From Mesorhizobium amorphae (GTDB lineage Bacteria > Pseudomonadota > Alphaproteobacteria > Rhizobiales > Rhizobiaceae): a stretch of 64,000 bases of DNA. Below are positions 33,748 through 41,976 of this stretch, one piece after another (the stretch's first letter is position 1; every line of letters begins with the position of its first letter). The notes beneath the pieces are model-generated. The model did no database searches, had not been told where the DNA came from, and saw nothing but the letters and a program-made list of their open reading frames with translations. The translations under genes were made by a program, and so were the position numbers. The stretch covers positions 84,530 to 148,529 of the forward strand of contig QFNI01000003.1 in the NCBI GenBank assembly GCA_003240775.1, written 5' to 3'.

Positions 33748-34692
33748 ATGCTGGCGACCGCGTTGCTGCGGGCGGTGAGCGGCGAGCACCTGCATCTGCG
33801 CTTCAATGCCGGGCGGAGCTTTCGCATCGAGATCGTCGAGCGGCCGGCGGACCACCTGCCCGAAGCCCAGGCGAACGCGTTGATCGACGCCTGCCGGCAG
33901 ATCGCCTCGGCCTGCCTGGGCGGGCAGTCGCTGGATTACGGGCTGTTCGCGCCCGACCGCCGGGCCTGGCACCGCAGCGTGATCACGCTGGTCCGCGACC
34001 AGGGGGACGGCCGCCCCATCGCCTTCAACGCGATGCCGCTCCTGCCCGTGCTGCGCGGCGGGCAGCAGGAGCACCTTTTGCATCTCGGCCTCGTGATGGT
34101 GGACCCCAAGGAGCGGGGCGAGGGCCTGTCCTGGATCCTCTACGGCCTGACCTGCTTCGCGCTTTTCCTGCGCGGGGGCCTGCGGCCGCTCTGGATCAGC
34201 AGCGTGACGCAGGTTCCGGCCGTGGTGGGCATGGTGGCCGAGACCTTCGCGGGCGTCTACCCCGCGCAGAAGGGAACGGCGCAGACCTTCGCCCACCGCC
34301 ATCTCGCCCACCAGATCATGGCGCAGGAGCGCGAAGCCTTCGGCGTGGGCGAGGAAGCCGGCTTCGACCCCGCGACCCAGGTGATCACGAACGCCTATAC
34401 CGGCGGCTCCGACAACCTGAAGAAGAGCTTCGCTCAGGCCGCCAAGCACCGCGACGCGCGCTACAACGCGTTCTGCGAAACCGCGCTCGATTACGCGCGC
34501 GGCGACGACGTGCTCCAGATCGGCTGCCTCGACCTTTCCACCGCGCGCCGCTATCTCACGCGCGCCGTGCCGCGCTGGGCGCTGCCGGGCCTTTTGGCGC
34601 AGATGCTGTTTCTGGCGTCGAACGCCGTGATCGCGCCGCTGCTGCAATGGCTGGACGCGGCCAAACCCTATGGCAGACTGAGGCCGCGATGA
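33748..34692 (+). CDS. acyltransferase-like protein (GNAT fold) of unknown substrate
   Basis: A 314-residue soluble protein. The central part HLGLVMVDPKERGEGLSWILYGLTCFALFLRGGLRPLWISSV resembles the acetyl-CoA-binding strand-loop-helix of GNAT enzymes (V-x-P-x2-R-G-x-G). The flanking parts are not recognised. It is the first gene of a five-gene run in which each stop overlaps or nearly touches the next start (ATGA with the E1-like gene). A biosynthetic acyl-transfer role is inferred from fold and context. Confidence 0.55.
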   Translation: MLATALLRAVSGEHLHLRFNAGRSFRIEIVERPADHLPEAQANALIDACRQIASACLGGQSLDYGLFAPDRRAWHRSVITLVRDQGDGRPIAFNAMPLLPVLRGGQQEHLLHLGLVMVDPKERGEGLSWILYGLTCFALFLRGGLRPLWISSVTQVPAVVGMVAETFAGVYPAQKGTAQTFAHRHLAHQIMAQEREAFGVGEEAGFDPATQVITNAYTGGSDNLKKSFAQAAKHRDARYNAFCETALDYARGDDVLQIGCLDLSTARRYLTRAVPRWALPGLLAQMLFLASNAVIAPLLQWLDAAKPYGRLRPR

Positions 34693-35564
34693 CTTCCTTC
34701 AGCTATGCCGAGATGACCACGCGCAACCGCGGCTTCGTTTCCGAGGCCGAGCAGGAGCGGCTGCGCGACGCGCGCGTGTTCATTCCCGGCGTGGGCGGCA
34801 TGGGGGGTGCCGCCTTCATGGCGCTGCTGCGCGCGGGCGTCGGCCGCTTCATCATCGCCGACATCGACACCTTCGACGTGTCGAACCTCAACCGGCAGCT
34901 CTTCGCCACGCTGGAGACGGTGGGCATGCCCAAGGCGGAAGCCGTGCGGAATGCTGCTCGTCTCATCAACCCGGACGCGGAGATCGCGCTTCTGGGCGCC
35001 GAATGGACGGCCGAGCTCGACCGCCTGCTCGGCGAAAGCGATGTCGTGGTCAACGGCATGGACGACGCGGGCGCGGGCGTTCACCTCTACCGCCGGGCTG
35101 AGGCCGCGGGACGCACCGTGATCGACGCCTATGCCGCCCCCCTTCCCTCCGTCACCCGTGTCGGCCCCCACGCGCCGCGCCCTGAAAAGCGCCTGGGCTA
35201 CCCCACTTTGGGTGTGCCGTGGAACGAGATCACCGACGCCATGCGAGGGGAATGCCTGGTGCGGGAGATCGAATATGTGCTGACGCATTCCTCCTCGCAC
35301 CGGCACGTCGATCTCGACGTGGCGGCGGACGTGGCGGCGGGGCGCCGGTCGCGCTTTTCCTTTTCCACCATGGTGACGTTTGCCGGCACCATGATGGCCG
35401 AGGAAGCCATCCGCGTGGTGCTGCAAAGGCCGGGCGGGACCGACCATCGCGGCTGGTTCTTCAACCCGCACAAGGGCAAGGTCGAGCACCCGCTGCCCGA
35501 GCCCCTGGCCTCGGCCAAGCGCCTGCTGGTGCGCCGCATGATGCGGCGGCTGATGGCCGGGTGA
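34689..35564 (+). CDS. E1/ThiF/MoeB-like adenylating enzyme lacking the zinc site
   Basis: A 291-residue protein with the E1-superfamily nucleotide-binding core: FIPGVGGMGGAAFMALLRAGVGRFIIADIDTFDVSNLNRQ (glycine loop, Asp, and the Arg finger in NRQ), MPKAEAV (Lys) and VVNGMDDAG (the Asp that binds magnesium). The CxxC pairs that hold zinc in ThiF and MoeB are absent, and the only cysteine is in GECLVRE, so the usual thioester chemistry is doubtful. No ThiS/MoaD-like gene is nearby. Mycobacterial MoeY (Rv1355c) fuses such a domain to a nitroreductase; here a nitroreductase gene is in the same operon. Confidence 0.82.
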   Translation: MTSFSYAEMTTRNRGFVSEAEQERLRDARVFIPGVGGMGGAAFMALLRAGVGRFIIADIDTFDVSNLNRQLFATLETVGMPKAEAVRNAARLINPDAEIALLGAEWTAELDRLLGESDVVVNGMDDAGAGVHLYRRAEAAGRTVIDAYAAPLPSVTRVGPHAPRPEKRLGYPTLGVPWNEITDAMRGECLVREIEYVLTHSSSHRHVDLDVAADVAAGRRSRFSFSTMVTFAGTMMAEEAIRVVLQRPGGTDHRGWFFNPHKGKVEHPLPEPLASAKRLLVRRMMRRLMAG

Positions 35565-35568
35565 AGGG

Positions 35569-36711
35569 ATGATCCATCCGCTCGCGGCCCTCTTGCCGAC
35601 CGCAGCGGCGCTGGCTGCGGTTCTGGTCGCCCGGCGCGGCGTGTCGCCCAGGGCGGCGGGCTCGGCGCTCGTCAGGCGGCTGCGCGCGCTCTACACGCTG
35701 ACGGCACTCCTGCTCGGCCTGCGCCTGGCGGGCAAGGGCCTCGAGCACGGCTTCTTCTCCGTGGTCGAGATGATGGTCGCGGCCTGGCTGCCGCTTGCCG
35801 GCCTCCGGCTGGTGGAGGAGATGCTGCGCCGCCATGCGCCGCGCCCGCTCAAGCTCCTGGTGCTCGGCGGGGGCCTTGCCTTCTCGCTCGTGGCGCTCCT
35901 GCTCGGCGCGCTGTGGAGCGAGGCGGCCCTGCTGCTTCTTGCAGGATTCCAGGCTTTGGCGACAGCGGGCATGATCGTGCTTCTCCTGTCGGCCCGGCCC
36001 TGTCTGAGCCCCGGCGAGCGGCAGACGGCCGACACGTTCCTTCTCGCGCTCCTGCTGACGATCCCGCTCGCGGCGAGCGATTTCCAGGGCCTCCTGCCCG
36101 ATCTGCCGCTGCGCGGCGGAGCGTTCGCGGTTCTGATCCTCGTTCTCGCGACCTCGCGGCTCGCGCGCGGCGACGGCGCGCCGCTCTGGCTCCTGGCGGA
36201 CCTGGCGCTTTGCTTAGGCGGTGGGGCGGTCGCGGCAGCCATTGCCGCGACGATCCTGCCCACGGCCGCTTCCCCCGATCTCTGGCTTGCCGCGGCCGGT
36301 GGCTTTCTGGTTGCAGCACTCGCCCTTCTGGTGGAGCGCTTCGCCTTGATCCGGCTCGAAACCACGCGCCTCGTGCGCGCCCTGGCGCGGGCGGACGGCG
36401 GCAGGGACGGGCTTCTCCGCGCGCACCCGCTTCTGGCATCCGCCGAGATCGTGGACGAGCGGCTGCTCGACACCTATCCCACAGACGCCGTCCGCGCCCT
36501 GGCGGCCGCGCGCGTGGTCGGCGAGAACTGGGGCGAGGGCGAAGCGAGGAACGCCGCCCGCGACCTGCTCGACGCCACGGGCGCCACCCACCTGCTGCGC
36601 CTGTCCGAAAACCCGCCGCGCTTTCTCGCCGTGTCCGCGGGCGGCTTGGCCGGGCCTTCGCTCCACGACGAGCTGACGGTGGCCGCCATGCTGATCGAGA
36701 GCCGCCCGTGA
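35569..36711 (+). CDS. multi-pass membrane protein of unknown function
   Basis: A 380-residue inner-membrane protein. Roughly seven or eight leucine/alanine-rich helices fill residues 1-265 (for example LKLLVLGGGLAFSLVALLLGALW and LAAAGGFLVAALALLVERFAL). A soluble tail of about 115 residues follows (LVRALARADGGRDG...LSENPPRFLAVSAGG). No family recognised. It starts 4 bases after the E1-like stop and its own stop overlaps the next gene's GTG, so it belongs to the same operon and may anchor or export the product. Confidence 0.65.
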   Translation: MIHPLAALLPTAAALAAVLVARRGVSPRAAGSALVRRLRALYTLTALLLGLRLAGKGLEHGFFSVVEMMVAAWLPLAGLRLVEEMLRRHAPRPLKLLVLGGGLAFSLVALLLGALWSEAALLLLAGFQALATAGMIVLLLSARPCLSPGERQTADTFLLALLLTIPLAASDFQGLLPDLPLRGGAFAVLILVLATSRLARGDGAPLWLLADLALCLGGGAVAAAIAATILPTAASPDLWLAAAGGFLVAALALLVERFALIRLETTRLVRALARADGGRDGLLRAHPLLASAEIVDERLLDTYPTDAVRALAAARVVGENWGEGEARNAARDLLDATGATHLLRLSENPPRFLAVSAGGLAGPSLHDELTVAAMLIESRP

Positions 36712-37805
36712 CGCTCGACCTGCGCGAGGGCGACGCCCGGACCTTTTTCGAGGTCCCTTTCACCGCCTACGGCCCTTCGGACGGCTATGTCTCGCCCATG
36801 CGCGGCGACATCCTGCGGATGCTCGACCCCAAAAAGAACCCGCTCTGGCGCGCGGGCAACCCGTTCCGCTTCTGGACGGTGCATCGCGAGGGCCGGCCGG
36901 TCGGGCGCATCATCGCCCATGTTCACGGGGAATCGAACCGGCGCCACGGCACCCGCCGCGCCCAGTTCGGCTTCTTCGACTGCGCCGACGACCCCGATGC
37001 CGCCCGCCTGCTGCTCGACGCCGCCGCCAAATTCGCGCGCGACACGGGCCAGGACGAACTCGTCGGCAACTTCAACCTGACGGCGATGCAGCAGGCGGGT
37101 GTCGTTACCGAGGGCTTCGGGACACAGGCCTTCACCGACATGATCGTGAACCCGCCCCATGTGCCGCGCCTTCTCCTGGCCAACGGGTTCGAGCCGTTCT
37201 TTCCGATGACGACCTTTTCGATCGACCTGCGTTCCGCGCCGCCGATCGAGGCGCCCACGCTGTCGGAAGTCGAGGGGTTCCGGTTCCAGCCCATCGAAAA
37301 GCGCGTCTTCGCCGAGCGGATGGAGGAAGCGCGCCAGGTGCTGAACGACGGGTTCGACGCGAACCCCATGTTCGTGCCGCTCACGCCAGACGAGTTCCGT
37401 TTCCAGGCGGGCGAGATGTCGGCCATCCTCGACCCCCGCCTGTCGGCCGTGCTGACCCACCGGAACCGCCCGATCGGAACGGTGGTCTGCATTCCCGACC
37501 TCAACGGCTTTCTGGCGGGCACGCGCTCGCGCATCCGCTTTTCCACGCCCTGGCACTATCTGCGCCACCGCCTTTCGCGCAGGCGGGCCGTGATCATCTT
37601 CTATTCGGTGGCGCGCGACTGGCACGGCCGGGGCATCATGCCGGCGATGCTGGCGCGCACGGTTTCCGCCCTGCGCGACGCGGGCTACGACACGCTCGGC
37701 GTGACCTGGATCGCGGACGAGAACGCCGCGAGCCTGAGACAAATGGAGCGGCTCGGCGGCAAGCCCCTCCAGCGCCTTCACCTCTTCCGCAAGGCGCTGG
37801 CATGA
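36708..37805 (+). CDS. GNAT-superfamily acyltransferase
   Basis: A 365-residue protein beginning at GTG 36708, which overlaps the membrane-protein stop (GTGA); a start at the next ATG would cut into conserved-looking sequence. The C-terminal part IIFYSVARDWHGRGIMPAMLARTVSALRDAGYDTLGVTWIADENAASLRQMERLG is a clear GNAT domain (motif A and the Asn/Tyr end region). The N-terminal half (RFWTVHREGRPVGRIIAHVHGESN ... FGFFDCADDPDAARLLLDAAAKFAR) resembles a first, related domain, so a tandem GNAT is likely. Substrate unknown; probably acylates an amine made in this pathway. Confidence 0.72.
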   Translation: MTLDLREGDARTFFEVPFTAYGPSDGYVSPMRGDILRMLDPKKNPLWRAGNPFRFWTVHREGRPVGRIIAHVHGESNRRHGTRRAQFGFFDCADDPDAARLLLDAAAKFARDTGQDELVGNFNLTAMQQAGVVTEGFGTQAFTDMIVNPPHVPRLLLANGFEPFFPMTTFSIDLRSAPPIEAPTLSEVEGFRFQPIEKRVFAERMEEARQVLNDGFDANPMFVPLTPDEFRFQAGEMSAILDPRLSAVLTHRNRPIGTVVCIPDLNGFLAGTRSRIRFSTPWHYLRHRLSRRRAVIIFYSVARDWHGRGIMPAMLARTVSALRDAGYDTLGVTWIADENAASLRQMERLGGKPLQRLHLFRKALA

Positions 37806-38779
37806 ACCCGGACACCCTCCGCGCGCTTTTGGGCCAGGCCGCGCTTGCGCCCAGCGTCCACAACACCCAGCCCGCCCGCTGGCGGATAGAGCCCGAGGGC
37901 GTGACGCTCTTCGAGGACACGCTGCGCCGCCTGCCGGCCGGCGACCCTTCCGGCCGCGACGCCGCGATGAGCCTGGGCGCCGCGGCCGAAGGGCTGCGCT
38001 TGGCAGCCTCGCGGGCCGGGCTGCGGGCCGTGGAGGAGGAAGCGGACGGCGAGGTGGCATCGGGCCCCCTCCGCCCGGTGATGCGGTTTCGTTTCGAGGA
38101 GGGCGGCGCGCCCGATCCCCTCGCCGAATGGCTGGAAAGGCGGCAATCCTGGCGCGGCGCGTTTCTTGCGCCCGACTTGAGCGCGCACGATGCGGCGCAA
38201 GCGCTCGCAGGCGAGGACGCGAGGGTGCTCACCGGCGAGGGCCGGCTGGGCGAGATCGCGCGTGGGCTGGATGAGGCGAGCTGGCGCTTCATGCGCGACA
38301 CGGGCTTCCGCCGCGAGCTTCTGTCGTGGATGCGCTTGTCGCCCCGGCATCCCGGCTGGCACCGCGACGGGCTCAACGCCGAAGCCATGGCGATGGGCCG
38401 CCTGGAAGCTTTGGGCGCCCGCTTCGTGCTCGGGCCGGGCTTCGGCCTTCTCGAGAAGGTCGGGCTCGCGAAGCCCCTTTTGTCGGAACGGCAAAAGACG
38501 GCCGGTGCGACGGCGGTGGTGCTCTTCCACCGGCCGGCGGGCGAAGACCCTTTCAGGAGCGGGAAGCACTTCCATCGCCTGTGGCTGCGGATCGAGCAGG
38601 CGGGTTTCGGCGCGGCCGTGCTCGCGGCCCTTGCGGACGACCCCGAAGCCGCAGCGCGGCTGGGCGCGGATCTTCCTTCGGGCCACCGCCTGGTCAGCGC
38701 GTTTCGCATCGGCCGCCGACCGCCCGATGCCCTATCCGGCCGGGCGCGGCTTCCCTTGGACGAGATCCTGATCCGTTAG
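37802..38779 (+). CDS. nitroreductase-family flavoprotein (Acg/Rv3131-like)
   Basis: A 325-residue protein that starts ALLGQAALAPSVHNTQPARWRIEPEGVTLFED, the FMN-binding N-terminus of Acg/Rv3131-like nitroreductases. It continues with LAEWLERRQSWRGAF (Arg contacts) and GHRLVSAFRIGRRP at the C-terminus. Such proteins bind FMN, and some are fused to ThiF domains (MoeY). It overlaps the GNAT stop by 4 bases and ends in a 4-base overlap with the convergent cytochrome gene (TTAG shared). Probable last gene of the operon; an oxidoreductase step on an adenylated or acylated intermediate is inferred. Confidence 0.75.
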   Translation: MNPDTLRALLGQAALAPSVHNTQPARWRIEPEGVTLFEDTLRRLPAGDPSGRDAAMSLGAAAEGLRLAASRAGLRAVEEEADGEVASGPLRPVMRFRFEEGGAPDPLAEWLERRQSWRGAFLAPDLSAHDAAQALAGEDARVLTGEGRLGEIARGLDEASWRFMRDTGFRRELLSWMRLSPRHPGWHRDGLNAEAMAMGRLEALGARFVLGPGFGLLEKVGLAKPLLSERQKTAGATAVVLFHRPAGEDPFRSGKHFHRLWLRIEQAGFGAAVLAALADDPEAAARLGADLPSGHRLVSAFRIGRRPPDALSGRARLPLDEILIR

Positions 38780-40377
38780 AGCAGCTTGAGATACTCGATC
38801 AGGTCGCGCTTCTGCTCAATCGTCAGGTCCTCGCCGAAGCGGTGGCCATCCGCCCCCCGGCCCGGCGTGGCCACATCGATCCAGGCCGGTGCCGAGAACG
38901 GGCGATAGCCCGCCGGATAGGCGCCGTTTTCGTCGAGACGGATGCCGACTTGCGCGAAATCGAGCGCATGGCCGCCCGTCATGAAACGCCGGGGCCGCGT
39001 TTCGGGCGACAGGAGCGCGGCGAGCGTCGGCACCGAGCCGTTGTGCAGATAGGGGGCGGAGGCCCAGATGCCGGCCAGCGGCGGCGCGGCATAGCCGCGG
39101 TTGCGGCGCACGGCGATGGTGTTCCGGTAGACCGAGGTCTCGACGGCCGCCACGAGCGTCGCGTCGAACGCGTCCGCGCGCAGCCGGTCGGTTCCCACAT
39201 CGCCGTTCCAGTTGGGAAAGCTTTGAAGCTGCGGCGCCTCCAGATCCTCGTCGTAGCTTCCGTGGCAGGACGCGCAGCCCGTGGCATAGAGCGCCCGCCC
39301 CGAGCCTGCGCGCGCGGCGTCGACTGCGCCGGGAAAGCGCTGCGGCCGGTAATCTCCCAGGAACGCCATGATGGCCGTTGCATCCCCGAGGCTCCCTTGC
39401 GCCTTGTCGGGGTGAACGCCCATGCTCGGCACGGTGAAGAAGGTGGTGATGGCGGCGAGTGCCCGCAGCCGGTCCGCGTCGGGCGGCGCGGTGGTCGCAA
39501 CGCCTTCGCCCGAGCCCGGCACGGCATAGACGCCGTCGGCGAGGAGGTCCGAGCGCCAGGTGCGAAAGGCGAGGTCGGGGATCGAGACGACGCCCGCATC
39601 GCCCGGTCCTTCTTCGATCAGTGCCGTTCCCAGCGCGAATTTCAGCGCCGCGACCCCGTTGGTGCTGCCCGGCGCGCCGTTGGGAAAGGGCAGCGGGCGA
39701 GTGGCATCGCCGAGTTCGGCCAGCCTCTTCTTGGCAAGCGGCAAGACCAGGAAGCGCAGGCTGAGCCGCTCGCGCCAGTCCATCTCCGGAAACAGCGCGT
39801 CGGCCGCCGCAAGCAGCTCCGGCCCGTCTGTGAAGCGCTTGAGGGCATGGAACACCCTGAGCGTATAGGCTTCGAGGTCGATGGAGGTGTTGGGCATGCC
39901 GAGCATCGGCTGGTCCGGCCGTGCCGCGCCATCGGGGGCGTAGGTGACGCCGGCATGGCAGGCCGCGCAGCCGAGATTGGCGACGCGCACCTTTGTGCCC
40001 CCGACGGGTGCGATGTCGCCGAACGTCATGCCGAGGGGCAGCGGGCTTTCGCCACCGGGCAGGAAGCCGAACCGCGCGAGCACGCGACCGAGCGTCGCCT
40101 CATCGAGCGACGCCGTGGGATCGCGCGCGCGCTCATCGAGAACGAGGGCTGCCGCGATCAGCCGCCAGGGCACGGCATTGGTGGCGAGCGCGTCCAGGCT
40201 GAGCCCGCCGAACCCCGCCCCCCGGAACGCCGCTTCTCCGCGCGCTGACGCTTCCGCGTCGGGCGGAACGGCGGGCCGGGACAGGGATTCGACTTCCGGC
40301 CGCGAGAAGCCCCAGCCCGCGCCGGCGATGACGCAGCCGCAGAGGGCGACCGCGCCGAGGAGCCGTCGCCACGTCAC
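38776..40377 (-). CDS. di-heme c-type cytochrome, peroxidase/RoxA-like
   Basis: A 533-residue exported cytochrome. A hydrophobic leader WRRLLGAVALCGCVIAGAGWG is followed by two heme-attachment motifs, CAACH near residue 137 and CASCH in the second half. The segment PYLHNGSVPTLAALL between the second heme and the C-terminus is shared by MauG/CcpA-like and RoxA-type di-heme enzymes. It is longer than typical cytochrome c peroxidases (about 330) and closer to the RoxA size. Periplasmic oxidoreductase; substrate unknown. It is convergent with, and shares its last bases with, the nitroreductase gene. Confidence 0.8.
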   Translation of the reverse strand: MTWRRLLGAVALCGCVIAGAGWGFSRPEVESLSRPAVPPDAEASARGEAAFRGAGFGGLSLDALATNAVPWRLIAAALVLDERARDPTASLDEATLGRVLARFGFLPGGESPLPLGMTFGDIAPVGGTKVRVANLGCAACHAGVTYAPDGAARPDQPMLGMPNTSIDLEAYTLRVFHALKRFTDGPELLAAADALFPEMDWRERLSLRFLVLPLAKKRLAELGDATRPLPFPNGAPGSTNGVAALKFALGTALIEEGPGDAGVVSIPDLAFRTWRSDLLADGVYAVPGSGEGVATTAPPDADRLRALAAITTFFTVPSMGVHPDKAQGSLGDATAIMAFLGDYRPQRFPGAVDAARAGSGRALYATGCASCHGSYDEDLEAPQLQSFPNWNGDVGTDRLRADAFDATLVAAVETSVYRNTIAVRRNRGYAAPPLAGIWASAPYLHNGSVPTLAALLSPETRPRRFMTGGHALDFAQVGIRLDENGAYPAGYRPFSAPAWIDVATPGRGADGHRFGEDLTIEQKRDLIEYLKLL

Positions 40378-40613
40378 AGCCCACGCCTTCCGGTGTGTCG
40401 CACTATCCCCTCCTCCACTCGAAAACCCGATGCGGTGCGCTTCATCATAGCAGCGGGCGTGGGGCCTGCGCCAAGCGGAGCGCGGATATCCTGCATTGTC
40501 AAACCACGGTTGAGAGAAAATCGCCTGAGCGCGCGCTTCTCTGCCGTCATGCGAGGACTACCTAGCCGTCTCCATCCGCACAGAGCGGTCAAGGAACGAT
40601 CAAGGAGCCCGAA

Positions 40614-41276
40614 ATGAGCGTGGATATGAAGAACAAGCGCGTGCTCGTGGTGGGCGCGTCGGGCGGCATCGGCAAGGCGACCGCCGACGCCTTCGCGGCA
40701 GCCGGAGCCGAGGTCGCCCGCCCCGGCCGCGACGCGCTCGACCTTCTGGACGAGACGAAGATCGCGCGCTTCTTCGAGGGGGAGGCACCCTTCGACCACG
40801 TGGTGATCGCCGCGGCCTCGACCAAGACCGGCCCCGCAGCAGCCCTCGGGCTGGACGACGCGCAGGCCGCGATGAACAGCAAGTTCTTCGGCGCTTACCG
40901 CATCGCGCGCCATGCGCGGATCGTGGACGGCGGCTCGCTGACGCTGGTTTCGGGCTTCCTGTCGACCCGGCCCAGCGCGTCCTCCGTGCTGCAGGGCGCG
41001 ATCAACGCGGCGCTCGAAGCGCTGGCGCGGGGCCTGGCCCTGGAAAAGGCGCCCGTGCGGGTGAACGCGGTGTCGCCCGGCCTCGTCGACACGCCGCTCT
41101 GGGGCGGCATGGCCGAGGCCGACCGCCGGGCGATGTTCGAGGGTGTGGCCAAGCGCCTGCCCGCGCGCCGGATCGGCCAGCCGCAAGACATCGCTCAGGC
41201 CATCCTGTTCGTCGCCGCCAACCCCTTCGTCACCGGCACCACCGTCACGGTGGACGGCGGCGGGACCATCGCTTGA
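40614..41276 (+). CDS. short-chain dehydrogenase/reductase lacking the Tyr-Lys pair
   Basis: A 220-residue SDR-fold protein with the cofactor loop VVGASGGIGKAT, the NA-type segment AAAST and the C-terminal VNAVSPGLVDTPLW and GTTVTVDGG. In place of the catalytic Y-x3-K the sequence reads SSVLQGAINAALE, so Tyr is replaced by Gln and Lys by Asn. It may be an inactive or mechanistically different SDR. A good ribosome binding site (AAGGAG) precedes ATG 40614. It is followed 11 bases later by a SnoaL-like exported protein. Confidence 0.8.
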   Translation: MSVDMKNKRVLVVGASGGIGKATADAFAAAGAEVARPGRDALDLLDETKIARFFEGEAPFDHVVIAAASTKTGPAAALGLDDAQAAMNSKFFGAYRIARHARIVDGGSLTLVSGFLSTRPSASSVLQGAINAALEALARGLALEKAPVRVNAVSPGLVDTPLWGGMAEADRRAMFEGVAKRLPARRIGQPQDIAQAILFVAANPFVTGTTVTVDGGGTIA

Positions 41277-41287
41277 GGAAGCCTACC

Positions 41288-41842
41288 ATGCGCACCCTTC
41301 TCGCAGCCCTTTCGCTGTTTGCCCTTTCGCTTCCGGCTTTCGCGGCCGCGGTCGACGACACCGCTGCCGTGGCGCTCGCCAAGCCGGCGGAGATCGTGGT
41401 CGACGGGAGCCTTTCCAGCGACGAGGTCGCGGCCCTGCTCGAACCCGTCGACGCCTTCTACGGCTTCTGGAACAACGGCAGCCAAGCACTGCTCGACCAG
41501 GCACTCGCAGAGGGCTTCACCGACCACACGCTGCCGCCCGGCCGGCCGCAAGGACCCGCAGGGCCGGCGGCCGCCAGCAAAGCCTTTCTCGCCGCCGTGC
41601 CGGACCTGGAAGTGGCGGTGGTGCAGCGCCTGGTCGTGGGCGACCGCGTGGTGAGCCATCTCCGCTTCACCGGCCATTTCACGGGCAGCTTCATGGGCCA
41701 GTCCGGCAGCGGCCAGCCGATCGACTTCATCGCCACCGACATCCTGCGCGTGCGCGACGGCCGGATCACCGACAACTGGCACCTGGAGGACAACCTGACC
41801 TTTTTCAAGCAGATCGGCTTGGCACCCAAGCCAGGGAACTGA
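41288..41842 (+). CDS. exported SnoaL-like (ester cyclase/polyketide cyclase fold) protein
   Basis: A 184-residue protein. The Sec signal peptide MRTLLAALSLFALSLPAFAAA precedes a SnoaL-like domain, with FYGFWNNGSQALLDQALAEGFTDHTLPPGRP, RLVVGDRVVSHLRFTGHFTG and the ending DILRVRDGRITDNWHLEDN. The ATG at 41288 follows a GAGGAA site placed over the SDR stop codon; an in-frame TTG at 41273 is less likely. Enzymatic role unknown. A strong terminator follows 29 bases after the stop. Confidence 0.78.
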   Translation: MRTLLAALSLFALSLPAFAAAVDDTAAVALAKPAEIVVDGSLSSDEVAALLEPVDAFYGFWNNGSQALLDQALAEGFTDHTLPPGRPQGPAGPAAASKAFLAAVPDLEVAVVQRLVVGDRVVSHLRFTGHFTGSFMGQSGSGQPIDFIATDILRVRDGRITDNWHLEDNLTFFKQIGLAPKPGN

Positions 41843-41871
41843 GCCGCCAACGCCAAAGCACTCCTTAGCCC

Positions 41872-41897
41872 AAGCCCCGCCAACCGGCGGGGCTTTT
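41872..41897 (+). terminator. Rho-independent terminator
   Basis: AAGCCCCGCC and GGCGGGGCTT arms around a 4-base loop, followed by a short T run. Ends the SDR/SnoaL transcript before the MerR promoter. Confidence 0.85.
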
Positions 41898-41939
41898 CGT
41901 TGCTGGCGTCGGATCACCGAAATCCGTGGGGCCACCCTG

Positions 41940-41970
41940 TTGACTTGCCACTTGGTGGAAGCCGTAGGCG
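41940..41970 (+). promoter_or_regulatory. MerR-type promoter with 19-bp spacer and dyad
   Basis: TTGACT (41940-41945) and TAGGCG (41965-41970) are spaced 19 bases apart, the overlong spacer typical of MerR-activated promoters. A dyad, CTTGCCAC-TTG-GTGGAAG (41944-41961), fills the spacer. The ATG of the MerR gene begins 7 bases after the -10, so the transcript may be leaderless. The -10 is weak as expected for an activator-dependent promoter. Confidence 0.5.
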
Positions 41971-41976
41971 TGGGGC

